Source of the DNA: Rubellimicrobium arenae | GTDB taxonomy: Bacteria; Pseudomonadota; Alphaproteobacteria; Rhodobacterales; Rhodobacteraceae | Reading direction: 5' to 3' | Assembly (NCBI RefSeq): GCF_017916275.1 | Contig: NZ_JAFMST010000010.1 | Coordinates: 100,108-164,107, forward strand | Length of the DNA stretch: 64,000 nucleotides | Shown here: piece after piece, positions 27,332-36,218 of the stretch | Layout of the letters: each line of letters opens with the position of its first letter | Position numbering within the stretch: position 1 is the stretch's first letter | Made by a program: the position numbers and the translations under genes | Notes under the pieces: generated by a model | What the model was told of the DNA's origin: nothing | Databases searched by the model: none | Seen by the model: only the letters and a program-made list of their open reading frames with translations

Positions 27332-27637
27332 GGATTGGGCCGCCGAGCAGCTTTGCGGAGGCCGGAACCGCCGCCATAGTTGGCCTACCCCGCTCGGAGA
27401 AGCGGGAAGGGGAGGAGACTGGCCACCGGCCCGACCATCGGGTGCGGGGCCGGCGCATCGGATGGCCAAGGGGAAGAGACAGGCGCTGACTGCCGGGGAT
27501 GCCGCCGACGCAGCCGTCGTCGGCAGGGCGGATCACGGGACGGCCGTGCCGCGGGTCCCCGGCCAGCGCTGCACGGATCGGCCGGGACGCGCGGTTTCAG
27601 CCGGGCCCGGTCGCCGCTCGACAAGGGGAGGAACTGG
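27332..27637 (+). other. Long leader of the sugar ABC operon, no gene seen
   Basis: 306 bp of GC-rich sequence before the ATPase ATG. A frame from 27380 runs into the ATPase gene but its first 86 codons encode low-complexity Arg/Gly-rich peptide unlike the family, so I do not accept it. GGGGAGGA just before 27638 is the true ribosome site. The leader could fold, but I cannot name a riboswitch. Confidence 0.5.
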
Positions 27638-28378
27638 ATGAGCCTGCTGGAACTGGATGGGATCACGAAAAGCTTCGGGGCCATCCATGCGCTGCAGGGC
27701 GTGAGCCTGTCGGTCGCGCCGGGGGAGGCGGTGGGCCTGATGGGCGACAACGGGGCCGGCAAATCGACCCTGATGAAGATCATCGCCGGGAACTTTCCCC
27801 CGACCTCCGGCCAGATCCGGATCGAGGGCCGGCAGGTCCAGTTCCACAAGCCGATCGACGCCCGCCAGAGCGGCATCGAGATCGTCTACCAGGACCTTGC
27901 GCTGTGCGACAACCTGACGGCGGCGGCCAACGTCTTCCTGGGGCGCGAGCTCAAGAAGTCCTTCGGGCCGATCCGGTATCTCGACTACAAGGCGATGTAC
28001 AAACGCGCGGCCGAGCTCTTCGCGGAACTCAAGTCCGAGACGCGGCCCCGCGACCTCGTCAAGCAGATGTCGGGCGGGCAGCGCCAGGCGGTGGCGATCG
28101 CCCGGACCCGCCTGTCGGACCCCAAGCTCGTGCTCATGGACGAGCCCACGGCCGCCATCTCGGTCCGGCAGGTCGCCGAGGTGCTGAACCTCATCCAGCG
28201 GCTCAAGGACACGGGCCACGCGGTGATCCTGGTGTCGCACCGGATGCCCGACGTCTTCGACGTCTGCGACCGGGTCGCGGTGCTGCGTCGCGGGACCAAG
28301 GTCGCGGACAAGCGCATCGATCAGACCACGCCCGAGGAAGTGACCGGGCTCATCACGGGGGCGATTGCATCGGCATGA
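27638..28378 (+). CDS. Sugar ABC transporter ATPase (FrcA-like, single domain)
   Basis: Energy subunit of a carbohydrate (CUT2) importer, 246 residues with one ATPase domain, unlike the two-domain RbsA/XylG type. Walker A GDNGAGKST near residue 37, Q-loop EIVYQDLALC near 82, signature MSGGQRQAVAIAR near 142, Walker B LVLMDEPTAAI near 164, and the switch His in VSHRMPD. ATGA overlap with the permease gene. Confidence 0.93.
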   Translation: MSLLELDGITKSFGAIHALQGVSLSVAPGEAVGLMGDNGAGKSTLMKIIAGNFPPTSGQIRIEGRQVQFHKPIDARQSGIEIVYQDLALCDNLTAAANVFLGRELKKSFGPIRYLDYKAMYKRAAELFAELKSETRPRDLVKQMSGGQRQAVAIARTRLSDPKLVLMDEPTAAISVRQVAEVLNLIQRLKDTGHAVILVSHRMPDVFDVCDRVAVLRRGTKVADKRIDQTTPEEVTGLITGAIASA

Positions 28379-29427
28379 GCGAGACAACCAGCCAGGATCT
28401 TCGCACCCGACCCGGCCGGGGCCCCATGGGCCATGCCGAGATCGACGAATCCATCACCACCCGCACCGAGACGAGCGGCCTTCAGGCCATCATCCGCACC
28501 CAGCCCTTCTGGGTCCTCATGGCGATCATCGTCATCGGCCTCGTGATGAGCTTCGTGTCCGACGTGTTCCTGACCGAGCGGAACTTCTTCAACACCACGC
28601 GCAACTTCGCCTTCTTCGGGATCATGGCCCTGGGCATGTCGGCGGTGATCTGCACGGCCGGCATCGACCTGTCGGTCGGGTCGCTCATGGGCCTGGCGGG
28701 GATCGTCACGGGGCTCGTGATGCAGGCGGGCTACGGGATCGTTCCCGGCTTCCTGGCCTGCATGGGGGTGGCTGCGCTCGTGGGGCTGATCAACGGCGTG
28801 CTGATCGCCTACCTGCGCATGGCGCCCTTCGTGGTGACGCTGGGGATGCTCGCCATGGCGCGGTCGGTGTCCATGGTCATCTCGAACAACAAGATGATCT
28901 ACGACTTCGGCCCGGACACCGACCTGTATCTCTGGCTCGGAGGCGAGAGCGTCCTGGGCGTCCCGAACCCGGTCTGGGTGCTGATCGTGCTCACGGCCGT
29001 GTTCTGGTGGGTCTGGCGCTACTCGACTTGGGGCCGCTGGGTGATCGCCATCGGCGGCAACGCCAAGGCCGCGCGCCTGTCGGGCATCCCGGTCGAGCGG
29101 ATCATCGTCTCGGTCTACGTCCTGTCGGCGATGATGGCCGGGCTGGCCGCCTTCCTGCTGGTGGGCTGGTTCGGCTCGGTCACCAACGCGCTGGGCGAGG
29201 GCTATGAGCTCAACGTCATCGCCGCCAGCGTGATCGGCGGGGCCAACCTGATGGGGGGCGTCGTCTATGCCCTGGGGGCGCCCATCGGGGCGGCGCTCAT
29301 GGAGCTCATCCGGAATTCGCTGCTGCTGGCGGGCATCGACGCCCTTTGGCAGCAGTTCTTCGTCGGCCTGTTCCTGATCATCGCGGTGCTCCTGGAACAG
29401 ATCCGCAACCGTGGGAGGTCGGAGTAA
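28375..29427 (+). CDS. Sugar ABC transporter permease (FrcC/RbsC-like)
   Basis: Inner-membrane permease of the CUT2 importer, 350 residues with about ten hydrophobic spans after a 45-residue polar N-terminus. The BPD_transp_2 motif AGIDLSVGSLMGLAG is near residue 98, and VIGGANLMGGVVYALGAPIG near 286. Starts inside the ATPase stop and ends 43 bp before the binding-protein gene. Confidence 0.93.
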   Translation: MSETTSQDLRTRPGRGPMGHAEIDESITTRTETSGLQAIIRTQPFWVLMAIIVIGLVMSFVSDVFLTERNFFNTTRNFAFFGIMALGMSAVICTAGIDLSVGSLMGLAGIVTGLVMQAGYGIVPGFLACMGVAALVGLINGVLIAYLRMAPFVVTLGMLAMARSVSMVISNNKMIYDFGPDTDLYLWLGGESVLGVPNPVWVLIVLTAVFWWVWRYSTWGRWVIAIGGNAKAARLSGIPVERIIVSVYVLSAMMAGLAAFLLVGWFGSVTNALGEGYELNVIAASVIGGANLMGGVVYALGAPIGAALMELIRNSLLLAGIDALWQQFFVGLFLIIAVLLEQIRNRGRSE

Positions 29428-29470
29428 CCGGCCCCCGCACCCCCGTTCTGCACACTTCAGGGAGGAGATC

Positions 29471-30463
29471 ATGCAGAAACTACTGACCGCCACCGCTCTG
29501 GCAGCCATCCTGGCCCCGGCCGGGGCCTTCGCGCAGGACAGCTACACCTTCGCGCTCGTGCCCAAGGCCATGAACAACCCCTTCTTCGATCTGGCCCGCG
29601 ACGGCTGCATGGCCGCCGCCGAGGAGATGGGAATCACCTGCAACTACATCGGCCCGGGCGAGCATACGGAGATGGAGCAGGTCCAGATCGTGCAGGACCT
29701 GATCAGCCAGGGCGTGGACGGGATCGCGGTCGCGCCCTCGAACGCACCGGCCATGGCGCGCGCCCTTCGGGCGGCCGTCGACGCCGGCATCCCGGTCATG
29801 ACCTGGGACTCCGACCTCCTGCCCGAGGATGTGGCGCTCCGCTCGACCTATGTGGGCACCAAGAACTACGACATCGGCGTGGAGCTCGCCAACATCGCCA
29901 AGTCGCGCCACCCGGACGGCGGCACGGTCTGCCTGCAGACCGGCGGCGCGGCGGCGGCCAACCATAACGAACGCCTGCTGGGCGTCCGCGAGACCCTGTC
30001 CGGCGAAAGCCTGGGGGCCCCTCCCGGCGAGCCGCTCACCGGGCAGGGCGGCTGGACCGAGATCTCGGGATGCCCGCTGATCACCGATGACGACGGCAAC
30101 AAGGCGGTCCAGGGCATGACCGACATCCTGGCCGCCAACCCCGAGCTGACGGCCTTCATCTCGACCGGCGCCTTCACGCAATGGTTCGACAACGCCTACC
30201 GCCAGGCGGCCGGCCCCTACGCCGACAAGCTGGCCAGCGGCGACCTGTCCATCATCGTGGCCGACACCCTGCCGATGCAGATGGGCCAGCTCAAGGACGG
30301 CTTGTCGGTCGGGCAGGTCGGGCAGCGCCCCTACGAGATGGGCTACCAGGCCATGCACATCCTGAAGGACCTCAAGGAAGGCAAAACGGTCGAGGACCCG
30401 ATCTACACCGGCCTCGACATCTGCACCCAGGAGAACGTGGACACCTGCCTGGGCAGCAACTGA
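29471..30463 (+). CDS. Sugar-binding periplasmic protein (FrcB-like)
   Basis: Receptor of the importer, 330 residues with signal peptide 1-21 (cleavage after GAFAQ). The pattern SYTFALVPKAMNNPFFDLAR and VQDLISQGVDGIAVAPSN mark the Peripla_BP_4 sugar family. Last in the operon, whereas the binding protein is more often first. The ligand is probably a monosaccharide or polyol; no catabolic gene is adjacent to narrow it. Confidence 0.92.
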   Translation: MQKLLTATALAAILAPAGAFAQDSYTFALVPKAMNNPFFDLARDGCMAAAEEMGITCNYIGPGEHTEMEQVQIVQDLISQGVDGIAVAPSNAPAMARALRAAVDAGIPVMTWDSDLLPEDVALRSTYVGTKNYDIGVELANIAKSRHPDGGTVCLQTGGAAAANHNERLLGVRETLSGESLGAPPGEPLTGQGGWTEISGCPLITDDDGNKAVQGMTDILAANPELTAFISTGAFTQWFDNAYRQAAGPYADKLASGDLSIIVADTLPMQMGQLKDGLSVGQVGQRPYEMGYQAMHILKDLKEGKTVEDPIYTGLDICTQENVDTCLGSN

Positions 30464-30803
30464 TCGGCCACGGTCTCCGGCTGGCCGGGGACCATCAACC
30501 TCCTCTGGGGTCATCCATGGCCCCGGGGCGGCCGGGCCGCGCGCCGGATCGCGGCCCGCGCGCCGAGCCTTTGGCGCCAGGGCGTGAATGGGCCTGAGCC
30601 TCGGTCGGGTCTCATGGCCCACGGCTCCGAATCGGCCGGAACGCGGCGCCCGTTCGGACGTATGCATTCCGTGCATGGCCGCGCTTCCGATCCACAGGAT
30701 TGTGAATCGGGGGCCTCGCCTCGATATCTGCACCGGTACCCCTGACAGCATGAAACTCGGGCTCCTCTGGGGTGGTGGAGCCGACCGGTGTGAGAGAACT
30801 TCC
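30464..30803. other. 340-bp intergenic region with a weak hairpin
   Basis: At 30472-30493 arms GGTCTCCGGC and GCCGGGGACC pair in nine of ten positions, close after the binding-protein stop; no T tract follows. The phrase CTCCTCTGGGGT occurs twice (near 30501 and 30760). The second half presumably holds the DUF1127-gene promoter. No gene is evident. Confidence 0.4.
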
Positions 30804-31025
30804 ATGGCCTACGCAACCTTCGGCCCCCGCGCGTCCGAACGCCTGTCCGTCCTGCAGCATCTGGCCGGGCTCCGCCTGAGCCTGTCCGATCATCTGGCGC
30901 GCCGCCGCGCCTACCGGGCCACCCTCGAGGAGCTTCGGGCGCTGAGCGACCGCGACCTCGCCGACCTCGATCTCCATCGGAGCCTCATTCCCGAGATCGC
31001 CCGCATGGCGGCCGACTGGGCCTGA
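30804..31025 (+). CDS. Small DUF1127 protein (YjiS-like)
   Basis: 73 residues. The C-terminal half LEELRALSDRDLADLDLHRS is the DUF1127 motif (arginine-rich in many members), and the N-terminal half is a basic, amphipathic helix with SDHLARRRAYRATLEEL. Small DUF1127 proteins in alphaproteobacteria influence RNA turnover and phosphate or stress responses; the role here is unknown. A strong terminator follows. Confidence 0.85.
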   Translation: MAYATFGPRASERLSVLQHLAGLRLSLSDHLARRRAYRATLEELRALSDRDLADLDLHRSLIPEIARMAADWA

Positions 31026-31050
31026 GCCCTCGGACCGCAGCCAAGGCCAG

Positions 31051-31100
31051 GGCCCGCGCGCCCCGGGGACGCCACCCGGGGGCGTGCGGGCCTTTTCAGT
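31051..31100 (+). terminator. Rho-independent terminator after the DUF1127 gene
   Basis: Arms GGCCCGCGCGCCCC and GGGGGCGTGCGGGCC form a long GC stem with one G:T pair, a loop near GGGGACGCCACCC, then TTTT and a further T-rich stretch. The clearest terminator in the window. Confidence 0.8.
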
Positions 31101-31197
31101 TTCCTTGTGGATGGACGCCACCTTCGGGGCCCGGGTAAGGGGTGGCTTGGCAGGTCCTGTCGTCCCGGCCTCCTGACCCGAATGGCCCGGTTCCGAA

Positions 31198-31671
31198 CTA
31201 CGCCGCTGTGTCCCGCTGCGCCCTGACCTTGTCGGCGGCAACCTGGATGCCGTCCGCGACCGCGTCGTAGAAATCCGCAAAGCGTTCCAGCCGCTCGCGC
31301 GGGGTGTCGCCCTCGTCGGGCAGCTCGCCGACGATCCGCCGGATGTCCCCGGACGTCCGCCTGATCCGACGGCACACGCCGCTCAGCAGATCGCCGTAAA
31401 GATCGTCCGCCACGCGGAAGTAGTCCTGGCGGTCGCCGGGGCGGCTGCATTTCGCGATCATCTCGCGCTCGACCAGCAGGCGGGTGTTCGAGCTGATGCT
31501 GCCGCGGCTGACGCCAAGCTCGGTCGCCAGCTCACTGAACGAGTAAGGCCGTCCCTCGAACAGGAGAAGGCCGACGATCCGGCCCCCGATCCGGGGCATG
31601 CCTTCCGCCTCCATGGCGCGCCCCATGAGTTCGACGAAATCGTTCCGGCTGGCGACAAGCCGATCGTCCAT
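31198..31671 (-). CDS. GbsR/MarR-type transcriptional regulator
   Basis: 157-residue winged-helix protein. The DNA-binding part is at about 25-80 (GMPRIGGRIVGLLLFEGRPY, SFSELATELGVSRGSISSNT, RLLVEREMIAKCSRPGDRQ), typical of the GbsR group, followed by helices for dimerisation. I choose ATG 31671: on the minus strand TTGACT (31724-31719) and TAGATG 17 bases later would start transcription near 31690, downstream of the alternative ATG at 31710. It diverges from the RND pump genes and shares two repeats with them, so it probably represses both. Confidence 0.85.
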   Translation of the reverse strand: MDDRLVASRNDFVELMGRAMEAEGMPRIGGRIVGLLLFEGRPYSFSELATELGVSRGSISSNTRLLVEREMIAKCSRPGDRQDYFRVADDLYGDLLSGVCRRIRRTSGDIRRIVGELPDEGDTPRERLERFADFYDAVADGIQVAADKVRAQRDTAA

Positions 31672-31713
31672 GCTCCAATCCCTGATTTTCCTGACATCTA
31701 GGCCTGTCATTAT

Positions 31714-31731
31714 GTTCAGTCAATAATGAAC
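31714..31731. promoter_or_regulatory. Operator A, GTTCA-N8-TGAAC
   Basis: Inverted repeat GTTCA, eight bases, TGAAC in the AT-rich gap. It overlaps the -35 region assumed for the regulator gene. The same pattern with the same spacing recurs at 31769. Confidence 0.6.
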
Positions 31732-31738
31732 GTATGCA

Positions 31739-31786
31739 TTGACAGGGCTCGGCGCGGGTCCTAGCTGCGTTCAGCGTGAACTGAAC
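31739..31786 (+). promoter_or_regulatory. RND operon promoter with operator B, GTTCA-N8-TGAAC
   Basis: TTGACA at 31739-31744, 17 bases, then TAGCTG as a weak -10. Right after it GTTCA (31769-31773), eight bases, TGAAC (31782-31786). The operator would cover the transcription start. An additional TGAAC inside the spacer makes a second, shorter inverted repeat. Confidence 0.6.
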
Positions 31787-31827
31787 GAAATCGCCGCTAT
31801 CTGTCGCCCGCCCCCGAGGAGACCAGC

Positions 31828-33087
31828 ATGTCCCGCTTTCCATCTCTCCTTGGCCGGCTTGCACCGCTGGCGGCTGTTTTGGCCCTTCTCGGGGCGGCGC
31901 CCCAGGTCGTCCGGGCGCAGGAGGCCGAGAGCTCGGTGCGGGTGCCCGCGGTCACCGTGGCCACCGCTGCCCCGCGCGAGTTCCTCCAGCAGGTCCCGGT
32001 CTCGGGCACTCTCATGCCGCGCGAGGAAGTGCTCGTGTTCCCCGAAACCGGCGGCTACGCGATCCAGGAGCTCACCTCGGAGGTCGGGGACCGGGTCGAG
32101 GCTGGCGAGGTGCTGGCCCGGCTCGACGATCGGGCGCTGCGCGCGCAGGTGGCTCAGGCCGAGGCGGAGTTCGCCCGCGCCGAGGCCGGCGTGCGGCAGG
32201 CCGAGAGCCAGGTGGCCTCGGCCCAGGCGACGCTGACCCAGGCATCCCAGACGCTGGAGCGCACGCAGGCGCTGCGCGGCAGCGGGACCGCCACGCAGGC
32301 GCAACTCGACGAGGTCCAAGCCACCGAGCTCACTGCCGAGGCGCAGCTTCAGAACGCGCAGAACGGCGTCGCGGTGGCCAGGGCCCAGCTCCAGCAGGCG
32401 CAGGCCTCGCTCGATGTCGCCCGCCTCAACCTGGACAACGCCCAGATCACCGCGCCCGTGGCCGGCGTCATCTCCTCCCGCAACGGGCAGGTGGGCGGGA
32501 TCGCCAGCGCCTCGGGCGAGCCGATCTACCGCCTCATCCGGGATGGGCTGGTGGAGGTCGAGGCGGAGGTGATCGAGACGGATCTCGCGCTCGTCAGCGT
32601 CGGCGATCCGGCCGAGCTGCGGGTCGCGGGCCTGGGCACCGTACCCGGCGAGGTGCGGCTGATCTCGCCCACGGTGAATGCCCAGAGCCGGCTGGGCACG
32701 GTGCGCATCACGGCCGAGCCCAGGGACGGCCTGCGCCCGGGCGTCTTTGCCGGAGGCTGGATCACGGTGGAGCAACGGCAGGGGCTGGGTGTGCCCGCGA
32801 CCGCCGTCATCACCGACACCGACGGGTCCTATATCCTGCGCGTCGGTGAGGGCGGCGTGCTGGAACGCCGTCCCGTGGTGCCGGGCCTCCTGTGGCAGGA
32901 CCAGTTCGAGATCGTCGACGGCCTCGCGCCGGATGAGCTGGTCGTGGCCCGCGCCGGGGCCTTCTTCGGCGAGGGCGACACCATCCAGCCGGTGCGGGAC
33001 GACCAGGCCGGGGGCGCGGCGGAGACGGGAACGGCCGCGGGCGCGACAGCCGTGGGCGAGGCCCGGGCGACGGAGGACGGCCAATGA
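31828..33087 (+). CDS. RND efflux periplasmic adaptor (membrane fusion protein)
   Basis: Links the RND pump to an outer-membrane channel. 419 residues with an N-terminal signal or anchor at about 1-30 (LAPLAAVLALLGAAPQVVRA). The lipoyl halves are VFPETGGYAIQELTSEVGDR and ITAPVAGVISSRNGQVGG, separated by an Ala/Gln/Glu-rich coiled-coil hairpin of about 100 residues. The C-terminal 30 residues are Ala/Gly/Thr-rich. ATGA overlap with the pump gene. GAGGAG lies upstream of the ATG. Confidence 0.93.
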   Translation: MSRFPSLLGRLAPLAAVLALLGAAPQVVRAQEAESSVRVPAVTVATAAPREFLQQVPVSGTLMPREEVLVFPETGGYAIQELTSEVGDRVEAGEVLARLDDRALRAQVAQAEAEFARAEAGVRQAESQVASAQATLTQASQTLERTQALRGSGTATQAQLDEVQATELTAEAQLQNAQNGVAVARAQLQQAQASLDVARLNLDNAQITAPVAGVISSRNGQVGGIASASGEPIYRLIRDGLVEVEAEVIETDLALVSVGDPAELRVAGLGTVPGEVRLISPTVNAQSRLGTVRITAEPRDGLRPGVFAGGWITVEQRQGLGVPATAVITDTDGSYILRVGEGGVLERRPVVPGLLWQDQFEIVDGLAPDELVVARAGAFFGEGDTIQPVRDDQAGGAAETGTAAGATAVGEARATEDGQ

Positions 33088-36000
33088 ACATGTCCACCTG
33101 GTCCATCCGCCACCCCGTGCCGCCGATCGCGCTCTTCCTGGTGCTCATCGTCGTCGGGCTGGTGAGCTTCGTTCGCATGCCGGTCACCGAGATGCCGAAC
33201 GTGGACCTGCCGATCGTCACCATCTCGGTGGGCCTGCCCGGCGCCGCGCCGGCCGAGATCACGAGCCAGGTCATCCAGCCGGTCGAAGCCGAGGTGAGCG
33301 ACATCTCGGGCGTGCGGCATGTCTCGGCCACGGCCAATGACGGGGTGGCCAGCCTCACGATCGAGTTCGCCGTCGGGACCAACACCGATCGGGCCCTGAA
33401 CGACGTCAAGGACGCCGTCACGGCCGCCCGCGGCGACATGCCCGACAGCATCTCCGAGCCGGTGGTGCAGCGCCTCGATTTCACCGGCGCCCCCATCCTG
33501 ACCTATGCCGTCTCGGATCCGACCCGCTCGGTCGAGGAGCTGTCCACCTTCGTGGACGACGTGGTGGCCCGCAATCTCCAGGGGGCGGCCGGGGTCGGCA
33601 GCGTGGAGCGCCTGGGCGGGGCGGAGCGCGAGATCCAGGTGGAGCTCGACCCCGACCGGTTGCTCGCGCTCGGGCTCAGCGCCACGGATGTGAGCTCCCA
33701 GCTCGCCGGCACCAACCTCGACCAGGGGGGAGGCAGCGGCGACCTCGCGGGGCAGGAATATTCCATCCGGGCCTTGGGTTCGGCCAGCAGCGTGGGCGCG
33801 CTCGGGGCCACGCCCATCCGGCTGCCCACGGGCGACACCGTGCGGCTCGACCAGCTCGGCGCCATCCGGGACGGCGCAAGCGAGACCGCGAGCTTCGCGC
33901 TCTACGACGGCCAGCCCGTCGTGGCCTTCGGCGTGTTCCGCGCCACGGGGGCGAGCGATCTCGAGGCCGGAGGGAACGCCAAGTCGCGGCTCGAGGCGCT
34001 GGGGGCCCAGTATCCCAACACGCGGTTCGAACTCGTGGACGACGCCACCGTCTACACGGAGGCCAACTACGGGGCCGCCATGGACACGCTCTATGAAGGT
34101 GCGGCCCTGGCCGTGGTCGTGGTGTTCCTGTTCCTGCGCGACTGGCGCGCCACGATGGTGGCCTTCGTGGCCCTGCCGCTGTCGGCGATCCCGACCTTCA
34201 TCGTCATGGACGCGCTGGGCTTCTCGCTCAACACCATCAGCCTTCTGGGGATCACCCTAGTCGTCGGCATCCTGGTGGACGACGCGATCGTGGAGATCGA
34301 GAACATCGTCCGCCACATCCACATGGGGCGCCCCGCCTACGAGGCGGCCGAGGAGGCGGCGGACGAGATCGGCACCACCGTCATCGCCATCAGCCTGACC
34401 ATCGTGGCCGTCTTCGCGCCCGTGAGCTTCATGGGGGGCATCGCCGGCCAGTTCTTCAAGCAGTTCGGCATCACGGTGGCCGTCGCGGTCCTGTTCTCGC
34501 TCCTGGTCGCGCGGCTCATCACCCCGCTGTTCGCGGCCTATTTCCTCAAGAGCTCTTCCGTGCCGCACGAGGCCGAGGACGGCTGGCTCATGCGCAGCTA
34601 CCTGCGCGTGCTGGCCTGGACCCTGCACCACCGGGCGGTGACGCTGCTGGGCGGGGTGCTGATCTTCGCGGGCTCGATCTATTCCGCCACGCTGCTGCCG
34701 ACCGAGTTCATCCCGGCTGCCGACACCGGGCGCGCGACCGTCACGGTCGAGCTGCCGCCGGGCTCCACCCTCGCGCAGGCGAGGACCGTCGGCGAGCGCC
34801 TGACCGGGATCGTGTCGGAGGTCCCGGAGGTGGAAAGCGTCTTCGTGGACGGATCTTCGGCCACCGACCTCAACGTGCAGGTCAACTACGGCGACAAGGA
34901 GCATCGCGAGCGCGGCTGGGAGGAGATCAACCGGGACATCGAGGCGCGGCTGGCCGTCCTTCCCGATGTGCGCCTCTTCGTGCTGGCGGAAGGCGGCCAG
35001 CGCGACATCCAGATCAACGTCCTGGGCGACACCGAGGCCGCGGCCTCGGCCGCCGCGCAGGCGCTCTCGCAGCAGATGAAGGGCCTGCCCGAGCTGCGCG
35101 ACGTGTCCACCGAAGCGGCTCTCGTGAGGCCCGAGATCCAGATCACGCCCCGGCCCGAGCAGGCCGCCCAGCTGAGCGTGAATGCGGCCACGCTCGCCAA
35201 CGCGATCCGGGTCGCCACCCTGGGGGACACCGATGCCAACCTTGCCCAGTTCGACGCCGGCGAGGATCGGATCCCGATCCGGGTCCGCCTCGAGGAGGCG
35301 GCGCGCGACAACCTGTCCCGCCTTGCGGGGTCGCGCGTGCCGTCCTCGACGGGCGAGCAGGTGCCCCTGGGAGCCGTGGCAGATGTGCGGCTCGCCACCG
35401 GGCCCAGCGTCATCGAGCGCTACGACCGCCGCTACAGCGTGGCCGTCGAGGCGGACCTCGCCGAAGGCGCCGTCCTCGGCCCCGCGACCCAGGCGGTGAT
35501 GCAGCTCCCGGCGGCCACGGACATGCCCGAGGGCACCTCGATCCAACCCGCGGGCGACGTGGAGACCATGAACGAGATCTTCACGAGCTTCGGCCTGGCC
35601 ATGGGGGCGGGGATCCTGCTCGTCTACGTGGTCCTCGTGCTGCTGTTCGGCAGCTTCGTGACGCCCGTCACGATCCTCCTGTCGCTGCCGCTGGCCATCG
35701 GAGGCGCGATCTTCGCCCTGTATCTCTACGGCGCGGGCATCGGGCTGTCGGTGGTGATCGGCTTCCTGATGCTCATGGGCATCGTCACCAAGAACGCCAT
35801 CATGCTCGTGGAGTTCGCCCTGGAGGCGGTCAAGGACGGCGCCGACCGGGCCTCGGCCATGATCGACGCCGGCCACAAGCGGGCGCGGCCCATCATCATG
35901 ACCACCATCGCCATGGCCGCGGGCATGGTGCCCTCGGCTCTCGCGCACAGCACCGGGGGCGAGTTCCGCGCGCCCATGGCCATCGCGGTCATCGGCGGCC

Positions 36001-36149
36001 TGCTGCTTTCGACGCTGCTGTCGCTCCTGTTCATCCCCTCGCTCTTCAGCGTGCTGGAGGGGCTCAAGGACCGGCTCCGCGCCCTGCTGGTCCGGGTCCT
36101 GGGATCGGACCGCGAGCCCGGCCGTCCTGTGCCGAAGGCCGCCCCGTGA
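33084..36149 (+). CDS. RND-family efflux pump (HAE1-like)
   Basis: Proton-driven exporter, 1021 residues with the usual twelve spans and two large periplasmic loops. The proton-relay motif is GILVDDAIVEIEN near residue 394 (Asp-Asp), and the second half has GIVTKNAIMLVEFALE near 897. The loop lengths fit hydrophobic/amphiphilic efflux rather than heavy-metal pumps, which carry a different relay. No TolC-type channel is in the window. Regulated most likely by the divergent GbsR-type protein. Confidence 0.94.
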   Translation: MNMSTWSIRHPVPPIALFLVLIVVGLVSFVRMPVTEMPNVDLPIVTISVGLPGAAPAEITSQVIQPVEAEVSDISGVRHVSATANDGVASLTIEFAVGTNTDRALNDVKDAVTAARGDMPDSISEPVVQRLDFTGAPILTYAVSDPTRSVEELSTFVDDVVARNLQGAAGVGSVERLGGAEREIQVELDPDRLLALGLSATDVSSQLAGTNLDQGGGSGDLAGQEYSIRALGSASSVGALGATPIRLPTGDTVRLDQLGAIRDGASETASFALYDGQPVVAFGVFRATGASDLEAGGNAKSRLEALGAQYPNTRFELVDDATVYTEANYGAAMDTLYEGAALAVVVVFLFLRDWRATMVAFVALPLSAIPTFIVMDALGFSLNTISLLGITLVVGILVDDAIVEIENIVRHIHMGRPAYEAAEEAADEIGTTVIAISLTIVAVFAPVSFMGGIAGQFFKQFGITVAVAVLFSLLVARLITPLFAAYFLKSSSVPHEAEDGWLMRSYLRVLAWTLHHRAVTLLGGVLIFAGSIYSATLLPTEFIPAADTGRATVTVELPPGSTLAQARTVGERLTGIVSEVPEVESVFVDGSSATDLNVQVNYGDKEHRERGWEEINRDIEARLAVLPDVRLFVLAEGGQRDIQINVLGDTEAAASAAAQALSQQMKGLPELRDVSTEAALVRPEIQITPRPEQAAQLSVNAATLANAIRVATLGDTDANLAQFDAGEDRIPIRVRLEEAARDNLSRLAGSRVPSSTGEQVPLGAVADVRLATGPSVIERYDRRYSVAVEADLAEGAVLGPATQAVMQLPAATDMPEGTSIQPAGDVETMNEIFTSFGLAMGAGILLVYVVLVLLFGSFVTPVTILLSLPLAIGGAIFALYLYGAGIGLSVVIGFLMLMGIVTKNAIMLVEFALEAVKDGADRASAMIDAGHKRARPIIMTTIAMAAGMVPSALAHSTGGEFRAPMAIAVIGGLLLSTLLSLLFIPSLFSVLEGLKDRLRALLVRVLGSDREPGRPVPKAAP

Positions 36150-36218
36150 CGGGGTGGCGCGGCCGACGCCGCCTCGGGCCGCCGTCCCCCTGACCGGGAT
36201 GGCCGACGAGGGCCAGGG

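Noticed and set aside
27380..27637. An 86-codon N-terminal extension of the sugar ATPase
   Set aside because: Low-complexity Arg/Gly-rich peptide not found in the family, while the ATG at 27638 has a strong ribosome site.
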